Positions 1-7,751 of a DNA stretch of 64,000 nucleotides are shown here, piece after piece. The DNA lies in assembly GCF_023734775.1 (NCBI RefSeq), contig NZ_AP025732.1, positions 310,001-374,000 of the forward strand, written 5' to 3'. The DNA comes from Nostoc cf. commune SO-36 (lineage in GTDB: Bacteria; Cyanobacteriota; Cyanobacteriia; Cyanobacteriales; Nostocaceae). The notes beneath the pieces are model-generated. The model did no database searches, was not told the origin of the DNA, and saw only the letters and a program-made list of their open reading frames with translations. Every line of letters starts with the position of its first letter. Within the stretch, counting starts at the first letter, position 1. The translations under genes were made by a program, and so were the position numbers.

Positions 1-42
1 TTGTTGGGAGAGCCGCATTCGTAATGTGCGAGTTACAAAGAA

Positions 43-197
43 GTCAGAATTCAGAATGAATTCTGACCGAAAAAGCGGATAGCACAGCGTATACCCTTCG
101 GGATGCTTCGCTTAGAGCGAGTCCGCGATAGCGGAGCGTTAGCGAGTATTTTCGAGTCGCGTCTTGATTCTGACTCCTGAATTCTGACTTCTGAATT
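43..197. repeat. Dispersed repeat, copy 1 (inverted copy at 47.9 kb)
   Basis: Ends carry repeated variants of CAGAATTCAGGAGTCAGAAT in inverted orientation, so the unit can fold on itself. The centre contains a run of GC-rich words (cgcttagagcgagtccgcg). The reverse complement of this block matches 47907-48035 closely, with the second copy shorter in the centre. No ORF of note lies in positions 1-199. Confidence 0.75.
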
Positions 198-199
198 CT

Positions 200-1198
200 T
201 CAATTTGATTTTTCTTTCAGTTTCTCAAGCAATTTAATTACATTCTGCTCAAATGCTTTGTTTCGCTCTTGAACTAATTTAATTAAGGGTTTATCAAAAA
301 TATTAATAACATACTTACCTACCTGAATACCTAGAGGTCTTAAATGTCCACCTGCTAAACTTTTACGAAAATCTTGAGGTGGCTTTTGCAGAATATTGGT
401 AAACCATTCACAGGTTGATTCAGCAATATTGTCTGAGTTAAAACAGACTAAGCCCATGATATTAAATAGCTCACTATCCTTGATTAAGTTTCGGGTTTCA
501 TCAACGGTTGGTTTTACACCCCAACCAAGATTATCGATGATATCCGCCAAGAACTGCGGACGAATTGCGCTCCCTGTGTCAGCAATAGCAGGTGCTAATA
601 GGATAGAAACCTGTCCTTTAATGAAGACACTATCAATGTTGACATCCTTATGCACATAAGTGTAAATTAATTTTTTAACTTCAGCCCTTTTTCGCGTTAG
701 TTCATCAAAGAGAATGTTAATGTCTGCAATAACACTTTCGATCTGTGATTCATCTGAAGTATAAGATAGCAGATTCCGAATAAACTGCTCTCTATCTTGA
801 GCCTCTGGAGGTAGAGCAGTAAATCCTTCTAACAGCGAGATATATTTACAGCCAAGGCTATGTCCAATCCAAGAAAAGTTTTTATCATCTAGATAAGCTT
901 CATAATCATATCCTGCAACACTTGCCATTTTCACAAGCTCTGGCAAAATTTCATACTGCTCTCTCATGAGAAAACCAGCTTCTACATAATGGTTAAAAGT
1001 AAAATTAAACGGCAAAAGAATAATCGTATATCCCTGCTCGAATAGAGATTGAAGCAGATAGCGATAAAAAAGCATGGGGCCAAATGTACCAAAGAAAGCC
1101 CCTGCAATAAATTGAATTACCCCTTTAGGCTGTGGATGTAGAGCAACCCAACTATGAGAAACTGGTTTAAATCTCAATTTTAAATTTGCATTTACCAT
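200..1198 (-). CDS. DUF1350 family protein (alpha/beta-hydrolase-like)
   Basis: This 332-residue protein matches the DUF1350 family, found in cyanobacteria and plants, by overall pattern and length. The sequence shows an alpha/beta-hydrolase-like layout: an early hydrophobic strand (VIQFIAGAFFGTFGP, about residues 27-41) and a nucleophile-elbow motif GHSLG at residues 112-116 that would place Ser114 as the catalytic serine. The biological substrate of the family is not known to me, so lipase or esterase activity is only an inference from the elbow. There is no signal peptide, so it is probably cytosolic or loosely membrane-associated. It is transcribed alone. The ATG start is the first in frame. 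Confidence 0.85.
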   Translation of the reverse strand: MVNANLKLRFKPVSHSWVALHPQPKGVIQFIAGAFFGTFGPMLFYRYLLQSLFEQGYTIILLPFNFTFNHYVEAGFLMREQYEILPELVKMASVAGYDYEAYLDDKNFSWIGHSLGCKYISLLEGFTALPPEAQDREQFIRNLLSYTSDESQIESVIADINILFDELTRKRAEVKKLIYTYVHKDVNIDSVFIKGQVSILLAPAIADTGSAIRPQFLADIIDNLGWGVKPTVDETRNLIKDSELFNIMGLVCFNSDNIAESTCEWFTNILQKPPQDFRKSLAGGHLRPLGIQVGKYVINIFDKPLIKLVQERNKAFEQNVIKLLEKLKEKSN

Positions 1199-1426
1199 GA
1201 CTTAGCAATGAGTGCATCTCATTTTGGTAGGTGTATAATTAATATCCAAAATGAAGTTCCTGGTTTTCGGATTCTTTAAAAGATATTTTTGCAAAACTAT
1301 AGAAATTAAATATACGTTATTCACAACCCTTTTAGAGACGTAGCACTGCTACATTTCTACGCGAAGGATGGGTTCGCGATCGTAGTCAATTTTGTAGTCT
1401 GGGCTTCGGTTAAGCTGTTTGCGTTC

Positions 1427-1756
1427 TCATACAGTACCAGGACGATTGAGTTCTTCTAACTCGATAAAGACATTTTCACTACCTGGTTGTAGGAGGGGTG
1501 CGAGAGATGAAGTAATAACCACTAGTACGCCACGGCGTAAATAGAGCAACCATTTAAAATTCCTTCGCCGCGCAAATTCTTCTGTGTTGTAGTCGCCCCA
1601 GATGGCATAATCAAGATCACATCCGGGGATACCAGTTGAGCGCTCAAAACGCAGATATACGCTGTCAATGGGTTTAAAAGATTTTGGGATGGAGAGATTT
1701 TGATTTTGCACAGAGATGCGTGTACACCGTAGGAATTGAGGTGAGGAGTTTCGCAA
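1427..1756 (-). CDS. Hypothetical protein, N-terminus overlapping a dispersed repeat
   Basis: I do not recognise this family. The open frame of about 109 codons starts at a TTG, and its body (KSFKPIDSVYLRFERSTGIP onwards) reads like a genuine globular protein with charged and aromatic residues in mixed order. A copy of the short dispersed repeat ending in TACACCGTAGG lies at 1718-1733 and is translated as part of the first 15 residues, so the original start may have been displaced; a GTG about 15 codons in is an alternative. No competing ORF overlaps it. Confidence 0.5.
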   Translation of the reverse strand: MRNSSPQFLRCTRISVQNQNLSIPKSFKPIDSVYLRFERSTGIPGCDLDYAIWGDYNTEEFARRRNFKWLLYLRRGVLVVITSSLAPLLQPGSENVFIELEELNRPGTV

Positions 1757-1847
1757 TACCGTTAAAGAATGCCAAAGCAGAAGGTTAAGGACGAATTACA
1801 CTTGATATGGAGTGTAAAACGGTGAGAAAAGAAATTTTCTTTTTATA

Positions 1848-2237
1848 ATGCTTATGGATTTAATAGTTGAAGATTTAGCCGCAATTGATGATAAACTTTC
1901 CCAGCGTCATATTGACCTTGATCCCGGTGGATATTTCATTATTTACTTGGATCGAGAAGCAGGGTTAATTTATGCCAAGCATTTTACAAATGTGATTGAT
2001 GAACGTGGTTTAGCTGTCGATCCAGAAACAGGGAAGGTAATTCCGGCGCGAGAAAGGGTAGAACGAACTTACACTACAGTTTTTAGCGCGAGGACGGCGA
2101 AAGAACTTTGCGTGAAGATTTTTGAAGAAACTCAGCCCTCTCCTGTAACCCAATTAAATCATGCAGCTTATTTGGGTCGAGAATTTGTTCGGGCTGAGTT
2201 GGCTTTAGTCACAGGACAAGAGTATGTTCAGGATTAA
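1848..2237 (+). CDS. DUF4346-like conserved protein
   Basis: A 129-residue soluble protein that I match from memory to the cyanobacterial DUF4346 family; its role is unknown. Visible features are a mixed alpha/beta sequence, a block rich in Asp/Gly (residues about 22-33, DLDPGGYFIIYLD) and a well-conserved-looking central stretch FTNVIDERGLAVDPETGKV. There is no signal peptide or membrane segment. Two in-frame ATGs lie two codons apart (1848 and 1854); the second may be the real start. It is convergent with the Psb32-like gene, and a perfect inverted repeat separates them. Confidence 0.75.
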   Translation: MLMDLIVEDLAAIDDKLSQRHIDLDPGGYFIIYLDREAGLIYAKHFTNVIDERGLAVDPETGKVIPARERVERTYTTVFSARTAKELCVKIFEETQPSPVTQLNHAAYLGREFVRAELALVTGQEYVQD

Positions 2238-2266
2238 AGTTAAAAGTGAAAATTTAGGAGTTAAGA

Positions 2267-2309
2267 GTTAGGAGTTAGGAGTTATGAATTTCAACTCCTA
2301 ACTCCTAAC
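2267..2309. terminator. Perfect 17-bp inverted repeat between convergent genes
   Basis: Two exact 17-base arms (2267-2283 and 2293-2309, made of GTTAGGAGTTAGGAGTT and its complement) flank a 9-base loop. The hairpin sits between the ends of the DUF4346-like gene and the Psb32-like gene, so it could stop transcription from both sides. There is no clear T-run. Its arms belong to a repeat family (taggagttaggagtt) common between genes in such genomes. Confidence 0.5.
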
Positions 2310-2328
2310 TTCACCCTTGATTCTCCCA

Positions 2329-3069
2329 TTACCCATCAGATGATGGCTGATTTATCTGATAGATGTAGTAGGTCGCCATTGGGATAACGGTGGCGGCAAT
2401 TAACAATCCTACTACCCAAGCAGTAGCGTTACCTTGGTCGGTTTCTTCTGCTTTCTTGTAAGTGCCTTCCACCTGCACAGTGTCAATTATTTGGGGTGGC
2501 CCTGGATCGGCTTTGCCAGAGAGGACGGTGACAAGGCGATCGCTTGCATCTATAAATGCCTGATTGTATTTGTTACCATTGCGTAATGGCACACTGACTG
2601 TTTCAGTAGCTATACTCTCAGCAATAGAGTCTGTGAGCAAAGGCTTGACTTCATCCCCAGTAACAATGGCAGTACCATTGGTAACTGTATCAATAACTAA
2701 TAAAGTTTGATTAGCTTGGGCTTCTTTGGTCGGAAACCATTTTTCAAATAGTTGTTTGGTGAAGCTTTGGGGTGTTTCACCATAATCAAGGCGGCGAACA
2801 GTCACAATTCTGACTTCTTTATTTGTTTGCTTTGCCAAATCGTCGAAAGCGCTGCTAATTTTACCTTCATTTAGACGGCTAATGACTTCACCTTGATCTA
2901 AAACCCAGGTGTCATTCCCTGCTGTGAGGCTAGGTATTTGATACACACCTGTGGCTAAAGCAGGTGCAGCAAACAGCGAGGCTACTACTAGAATAACCGT
3001 TACCAAAGGTATAATTAGCCGGATGAGACGTTTTTGACTGCTAAATACTTGTTTGAGGAGCTGTTTCAT
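2329..3069 (-). CDS. TPM domain protein, Psb32/TLP18.3-like
   Basis: A 246-residue TPM-domain protein resembling cyanobacterial Psb32 and plant TLP18.3, which take part in repair or assembly of photosystem II. The sequence shows an N-terminal hydrophobic signal (about residues 15-40) ending in APALA, a TPM domain (about 45-190) with EVRIVTVRRLDYGETPQSF and a TLLVIDTVTNGTAIVTGDE core, and a C-terminal membrane span (about 220-240). This predicts a lumenal or periplasmic domain anchored at the C-terminus. I chose the ATG at 3069 because it precedes the signal peptide directly and has a TAAGG-like site 9 bases upstream; an upstream extension to 3225 is open but looks non-coding. Confidence 0.85.
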   Translation of the reverse strand: MKQLLKQVFSSQKRLIRLIIPLVTVILVVASLFAAPALATGVYQIPSLTAGNDTWVLDQGEVISRLNEGKISSAFDDLAKQTNKEVRIVTVRRLDYGETPQSFTKQLFEKWFPTKEAQANQTLLVIDTVTNGTAIVTGDEVKPLLTDSIAESIATETVSVPLRNGNKYNQAFIDASDRLVTVLSGKADPGPPQIIDTVQVEGTYKKAEETDQGNATAWVVGLLIAATVIPMATYYIYQINQPSSDG

Positions 3070-3366
3070 CGTGTAAACCTTAAGACAGACTTGCACCAAA
3101 AATACTACAGAATCGCTGCAAAAATCACCTCGTTCCTGGTTTTCTCTAGTATAAATTTTCTGGCGTTGCTGAATCCAAGTATAAATGATGCGATCGCTGT
3201 TGGAACGATCGCAGACCCAATACAAACAAGTAATGTATTTAGAATTTAAATTGTGTCAAGCAAAATTCGTAAGCAGATTTATATTGAACCACGTTAAGAG
3301 CATCTGCTAAAGGCGATTGCTAAACCAGGGGATGTAAGTGAAGCAGAGATCCATTTCACACAAGTT

Positions 3367-3458
3367 ATACCATTTAATACAAATACGCTGGTAAGGGCAT
3401 GGCATTGCCATGCCCCTACGATAAATCTATGTGTATCAGGATTTTTGTGAATTGGTAT
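3367..3458. repeat. 92-bp palindromic element, copy 1
   Basis: The ends ATACCATTTAA and AATTGGTAT form imperfect terminal inverted repeats. The centre is a palindrome, GGCATGGCATTGCCATGCC, followed by CCTACGATAAATC. A second copy with the same ends and centre lies at 44139-44241. Flanks are short of a clear target duplication. Confidence 0.75.
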
Positions 3459-3541
3459 TAGTGGTTTACGAATTGTGTGTACACCTTAGCCGACTTGGAG
3501 AGGGACGGTTTTACATCGTAAAAACAGGAAGATGTCTTTTG

Positions 3542-3818
3542 ACTGTGCGTTCGCTTATTTTTAAACTCGAAATTGAATTAAAGCTTTAATTTAAAGGGGA
3601 AAGAGCTATTTTTAAGTAAGCAGCCAATACAAAGTAAGATTTGTTACCTTTATATTCGGCTTCTAGAAGCATCTATTTAAGGCGCAGAGGGGTATAAACC
3701 ATAAAAATGGATAAAACCTTGTTTTAGCTAAAAATGCCTGAATTGCCTGTGGAGCCTAGATTGTAAGCCCTGTAAGGATTAATTAAATTTTCTGTTCAAA
3801 AATGAGCGAACGCACAGT
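3542..3818. mobile_element. MITE-like element with 25-bp terminal inverted repeats
   Basis: Positions 3542-3566 and 3794-3818 are inverted copies of a 25-base sequence beginning ACTGTGCGTTCGCT, with about two or three mismatches. TTTG occurs directly outside both ends and may be a target duplication. The 227-bp interior has no ORF, is AT-rich, and contains an internal palindromic stretch around attaaagctttaat. This is the format of a non-autonomous transposable element. Confidence 0.6.
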
Positions 3819-3820
3819 TT

Positions 3821-3984
3821 TGATATCATGTCCGACTTAATACTTAATACTTATGTCATTGCGTTCGCCCTTGGCGTTCCCGCAGGGTACGAAGCGCAGC
3901 AATGCCAAAGCCTTGCGATTGCTTCATTCCACTTCGTTGCATTCGCAATGACATATCGTAAGTGATTTGCCGAACTTGATATGA
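3821..3984. repeat. 164-bp element with TGATATC ends
   Basis: The ends read TGATATCATGTCCGACTTAA on the left and, inverted, TCATATCAAGTTCGGCAAAT on the right, giving imperfect inverted repeats. Inside is a second inverted repeat built on TGTCATTGCG and CGCAATGACA with HIP-like words. Related ends flank 5288-5405, and a lone end occurs near 12540-12560. It abuts the preceding MITE-like element. Confidence 0.65.
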
Positions 3985-4152
3985 TTGGACTAATTAAGGG
4001 GATACTTAGCCGCGATTTCCAATTGGTTGGTATTTCTTTCAGAAGTGGATGCTTTTTTCCTCAATCTATTGAGGTTTGTAAATAATTTGTATTTCCATAA
4101 GGAATATTCCTTTAGACTGAATTGCAACAGAAAAATGTGGGAATAAACACAA

Positions 4153-4473
4153 ATGCATTCGTTAAATATATTTTGTCACGAATTTGTAGTTGCTGTTTCT
4201 TTTGTCGCTTGTATTATTGGACTGGTGTTAGTGTGGGACACTAAGCAGCAAAGAAATGATATGGAAGAAACAGAGCGGGTTCTGTTTAGAATGAGCTTTA
4301 GTTACTGGCTAGTTTACTGTGTAGCTTTTGGCATCGAGAAAATGGTTTTACCCGACTGGGAATCCATACTCATGACTTTGAGAATAACTACAGCTTTGTC
4401 ATATTTCTTAACTTTTTCTTGCATCCTTAGTCTGCCACTACACAAATTTGCAGTACATCGGGTTGAAGAATAG
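4153..4473 (+). CDS. Small membrane protein of unknown function
   Basis: I do not recognise this 106-residue protein. It has three likely membrane segments (about residues 9-27, 48-64 and 78-98) separated by a charged loop KQQRNDMEETERV, and a short basic tail. No catalytic motif is visible. There is no strong ribosome binding site in front of the ATG, which lowers confidence, but hydrophobic segments of this regularity are unlikely in a random frame. It stands alone between repeat-rich spacer and the convergent DUF2103 gene. Confidence 0.55.
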   Translation: MHSLNIFCHEFVVAVSFVACIIGLVLVWDTKQQRNDMEETERVLFRMSFSYWLVYCVAFGIEKMVLPDWESILMTLRITTALSYFLTFSCILSLPLHKFAVHRVEE

Positions 4474-4512
4474 TTATTGGGAATTGAGTATTGGGCAAGT
4501 GGGCATGGTTAA

Positions 4513-4854
4513 CTATCTCATAGCGATCGCTAATGCTGTTTCTAGCTGATCCTGGAGTAAAGTCGTCAAAATAAACACTTCTTGTACCGTCTTTCCTTGC
4601 CGAGCGATGACTTTATAGCCGCCACGAATCGGTACTGAGACGCGCAGTTGCATTTTTGGACAGTGACCTTTTGCCCGCCCAATGACTCCCGGTGTAACGG
4701 TTTGAATACCATCGTGCTGACAAAGACGTTCTAAAATGGGGATAAGACCAGAAAGGTGAGTTGAGTGATTCCAAACCAATCTGGCAGCTTTTTGTGTTCG
4801 CGTAGCGTCTCGTAGAGAAGCCGTGCTGCGGGAATCTGCGGGAGGTTTGCCCAT
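4513..4854 (-). CDS. DUF2103 family putative metal-binding protein
   Basis: The 113-residue protein matches the cyanobacterial DUF2103 family from memory: core LVWNHSTHLSGLIPILERL, GRAKGHCPKMQLRVSVPI and GGYKVIARQGKTVQEVFILT. His and Cys residues in these blocks fit the suggested metal binding; activity is unknown. Residues about 7-22 (SRSTASLRDATRTQKA) look foreign to the family and are encoded by a copy of a dispersed repeat containing GCGTAGCGTCTCGTAGAGAAG-type sequence (about 4798-4820), so the N-terminus has probably gained an in-frame repeat. The gene starts 5 bases after the clpS stop, which points to one transcript. Confidence 0.8.
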   Translation of the reverse strand: MGKPPADSRSTASLRDATRTQKAARLVWNHSTHLSGLIPILERLCQHDGIQTVTPGVIGRAKGHCPKMQLRVSVPIRGGYKVIARQGKTVQEVFILTTLLQDQLETALAIAMR

Positions 4855-4859
4855 GATGA

Positions 4860-5180
4860 TTAAGCTGCTTCTAGAGGTGCCATTGTCAAACCTGCTCGGC
4901 GCAGCTGCTGGTGATAGAGTTCCGCAGGTTCTTGGGGCCCGACCCAGACGATCGCTTGACCTTCATAGTGTACCTGATTAGTCAGATCCCAAGCGCGATC
5001 GCCACTCATCCCTGGAATATATTTCATCAAACATTCAGACACGTGTTGGAATGTATTAAAATCATCGTTTAATACAATCACCTTGTAATTCGGATAAGTC
5101 TTACGGATAACTTGATCAGACCGTTCAGGAGCTATAGTTGGTGCTGTGGCCATCCCGTAAACATCTGCTGAAAGTGTCAT
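4860..5180 (-). CDS. clpS: ATP-dependent Clp protease adaptor ClpS
   Basis: ClpS delivers N-degron substrates to the ClpAP/ClpCP protease in the cytosol. The ClpS signature is plain: YKVIVLNDDFNTFQHVSECL, with the NDDF substrate-pocket motif, then MSGDRAWDLTNQVHYEGQAIVWVG and a C-terminal helix with ELYHQQLRRAGL. Several starts are in frame (5201, 5180 and 5153); none has a strong ribosome binding site. 5180 is taken as a compromise, and 5153 (MATAPTIAPERS) is equally possible. It is followed within 5 bases by the DUF2103 gene, a pairing typical of cyanobacteria. Confidence 0.9.
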   Translation of the reverse strand: MTLSADVYGMATAPTIAPERSDQVIRKTYPNYKVIVLNDDFNTFQHVSECLMKYIPGMSGDRAWDLTNQVHYEGQAIVWVGPQEPAELYHQQLRRAGLTMAPLEAA

Positions 5181-5287
5181 AACCATAAACCAATTGGTCA
5201 AGATAATTTTACAAAACTACACTACAAATAATTAGTTTAGTTCATTGTTTAGTAGTCATTTGTCGGTTGTCCTTAACCAATGACCAA

Positions 5288-5405
5288 TGATATCGTGTCC
5301 GGGTAAAGACTTATCATTTATACCGCAGTTCTTGCTGGGGGAAAAGGCTTTTGAGATTTTTGCACAGATTCGGTAATCGTAAGTGATTAACCGGACTTGA
5401 TATGA
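5288..5405. repeat. 118-bp element with TGATATC-type ends
   Basis: Left end TGATATCGTGTCCGGGTAA and right end, inverted, TCATATCAAGTCCGGTTAA match each other and the ends of 3821-3984. The element sits inside a run of TGACCAATGACAAATG words, so any target duplication cannot be told from the surrounding repeat. Confidence 0.6.
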
Positions 5406-5437
5406 CCAATGACAAATGACAAATGACCAATGACAAT

Positions 5438-7468
5438 CTATTTCCAATTATCCCAGTTTTCGTTAAAAATAGATGTATCTGGGAAGGCGGTAGGGTTGCC
5501 ATTTTGTTGCAAAAGCCGTTTGAGTGCTTCCAATTGAGGCTCTTGTTTGGGTAAGTCATCGACTAGTTGGTAGGGTGCGATCGCATTTTTAATCGCAAAA
5601 CTAGCAACTGTTCCCGCAGCTGCGCCAGATGACCATTCAAAGGAGTGTACCCGATAAGCGGCAGCAGCAATATGACTAGTAGCAATACTTTTGCCGCCTA
5701 CCAGCAAGTTGTCAATTTTCTGGGGAATCATCGCCCTTAAAGCAATTTGGAAGGGATAAGCAAGACCAGCGCCACGTCTTTCGCCTGGACGTTCTGTGTT
5801 ACCAGGGGCTTCTGGAGGACTATTCACCATGCAAGGATGGAAATCTATCGCGTAGTGACCAATACCCACAGCATCGGGGAAGGTGGTAGAACGAGTCCGT
5901 CGCATTGCTTTGTCTGGTGGAACTTTACCCTCAATTACTGATACTGCTTCCAAACCTGCAACTGCTGCTCGTAGCCTACGATACATATCTGCTGGCAGAG
6001 TATTGCGGTAATACTCATCATTATAATTTCGCCGAGAAATATCAATTTCCCAGATACCAAAACCTGCGGATTGCCCCCAACTAGGGCGGCCAATGATGCG
6101 CCTTCCTTCTCGCATATAGGGATATTTTGATAAACCATGCGCTGTCCCCATTGGCGAATTTAAACCGGAAACAAAGCGGTTATTTGTTTGCTGCTGCTTA
6201 ACACCGTCCCCTAGTTGAGAATCGGTAGTCCCAGCTACCAACCAGTAATAGAAAGATAAGGCATTTTCTTCAGCCTTACGGAGGGTTTCTGTTCGTAATC
6301 CTCCGCTCCAACCCCCTGGGTTTAATTGCCCAGTAGCTTGTAATTGTTGACGAGTGTAAATCAGGTTATCTCTTGCTGTTCCGGGGCGGTAGTCGTTACC
6401 CCAAGTCCAGTTTTGCATGGAAATATCCCCTGGTGTCGCGGCAGTAAAACTTACACCGCCAAATTTTGTTGGTTTTCCTTTATTTGGACTCCAAATGCGC
6501 CGATAAGTGAAAACTAAATCAAAGTTAGCCAGCCGGGTTAATTCATAGCTAAAATATGGCGCGTATTGTAAATAAAATGGAGGCATCGTCTGCGGTTGCG
6601 GTTCCTTGGTTGCCTCCATTGCAAAGGTGTAGGTAAAACCTTGAGGGCAATATGGATCGTTGTTAGTGCTGGAAGAAGATGGTTCTAGGTAAGAACGGGC
6701 ATCAATACCTAATCGGTAAGGAACATCAGCAAGGGCGATAATTTCCCCGGTTTCGCTAGCATCTACAACGTACCATTTAGGAGCATCCCCTTTCGTTGCT
6801 TTGGGGGTGAAACTGAGAATAGTTTTAGTAAACCGAGATGAGTTTTCGTAGCTATAAGAATCTTCAATACTTTGAGATAAAGTCAAAGTATTGAGAGGTG
6901 GTGCGCCTTTTGCTGGTTGATGCTGAATTGCGATCGCACTATTAATTATTTTGCCATCAGCAGCAATTTCCAAATCCTTAATTACAGTGTTAGGAAACCA
7001 TTGCAGCTTTCCTTTGCCCTGCTTTTCGGCATCTTTAAGCATCTGGGCCAAAATTGTATGAGCATCACGCGGAAGAAAGCAGGAGTCACTTACCCAACAG
7101 TCACCCGGATTAAGTTCACCGTATTTGCGCCCAATGCGGTTTCGCAATTCCAGATAGCCGCGAGAATAGAATTTGAGAGATCGCTGAGTTGGGCGCTCGT
7201 CTAACGCAGATGTCCCTTGAGAAGAAATTTGTCCTCCTAGCCAGTCAGTAATTTCTGTGAGACAAACCGTTCGTCCTGCTAGCAACCCCTCGTAAGCTGC
7301 GGCTACGCCAGAGAGTCCACCTCCTGCAATTAAAATCTCACAGTTAACGCTTTTATCTGGGGTTCTTGGTGGTGTAGCCATCGCAGAATCAAATGCAACC
7401 AAACTAGATATTAAATTGAGACTGATCAGCGATGTCAAACTAAAAGCTACTTTGTTTCTACGCTTCAT
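5438..7468 (-). CDS. Exported FAD-dependent oxidoreductase
   Basis: A 676-residue flavoprotein of the FAD_oxidored type. After an N-terminal signal peptide (hydrophobic stretch about residues 7-28, AMA cleavage-like site near 31) comes the dinucleotide-binding fold CEILIAGGGLSGVAAAYEGL with GGGLSG at about 49-54, then a substrate-binding body, YVVDASETGEIIALA (second flavin contact) and a C-terminal DNLLVGGKSIATSH-type FAD motif. The substrate is not evident. The signal peptide places it in the periplasm or thylakoid lumen. It appears monocistronic, followed downstream by repeat-rich spacer. Confidence 0.8.
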   Translation of the reverse strand: MKRRNKVAFSLTSLISLNLISSLVAFDSAMATPPRTPDKSVNCEILIAGGGLSGVAAAYEGLLAGRTVCLTEITDWLGGQISSQGTSALDERPTQRSLKFYSRGYLELRNRIGRKYGELNPGDCWVSDSCFLPRDAHTILAQMLKDAEKQGKGKLQWFPNTVIKDLEIAADGKIINSAIAIQHQPAKGAPPLNTLTLSQSIEDSYSYENSSRFTKTILSFTPKATKGDAPKWYVVDASETGEIIALADVPYRLGIDARSYLEPSSSSTNNDPYCPQGFTYTFAMEATKEPQPQTMPPFYLQYAPYFSYELTRLANFDLVFTYRRIWSPNKGKPTKFGGVSFTAATPGDISMQNWTWGNDYRPGTARDNLIYTRQQLQATGQLNPGGWSGGLRTETLRKAEENALSFYYWLVAGTTDSQLGDGVKQQQTNNRFVSGLNSPMGTAHGLSKYPYMREGRRIIGRPSWGQSAGFGIWEIDISRRNYNDEYYRNTLPADMYRRLRAAVAGLEAVSVIEGKVPPDKAMRRTRSTTFPDAVGIGHYAIDFHPCMVNSPPEAPGNTERPGERRGAGLAYPFQIALRAMIPQKIDNLLVGGKSIATSHIAAAAYRVHSFEWSSGAAAGTVASFAIKNAIAPYQLVDDLPKQEPQLEALKRLLQQNGNPTAFPDTSIFNENWDNWK

Positions 7469-7701
7469 GGTTAAAAAACCGCTCCAAATCCTGTGTCACC
7501 TTGTAGACGTTAACATCCAGTAAATGCTCATTACAAGCTTATTAAATTGGGCATTGAGGATTGAATTATTCCCGATACACAATACTTAATCAGTTCAAAT
7601 ATTTTGTCTCTGTGTTCTCTGTGCCTCTGCGGTTAGATAAACTACTTTTTAACCATAGAGACACAGAGAAAAATAGTATATTCTTTTTCAACTTAGACAA
7701 A

Positions 7702-7737
7702 ATCCCCCATAACCTTATTTTTCAGGTTATGGGGGAT
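7702..7737. terminator. 14-bp perfect hairpin downstream of the PstS-DUF4912 gene
   Basis: Arms 7702-7715 and 7724-7737 (ATCCCCCATAACCT and complement) enclose an 8-base loop TATTTTTC. It lies 15 bases past the stop of the minus-strand gene that ends at 7752, and the minus strand continues TTTTGTC after the stem, which fits a factor-independent terminator. Confidence 0.65.
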
Positions 7738-7751
7738 AACTTAGGGTAATG

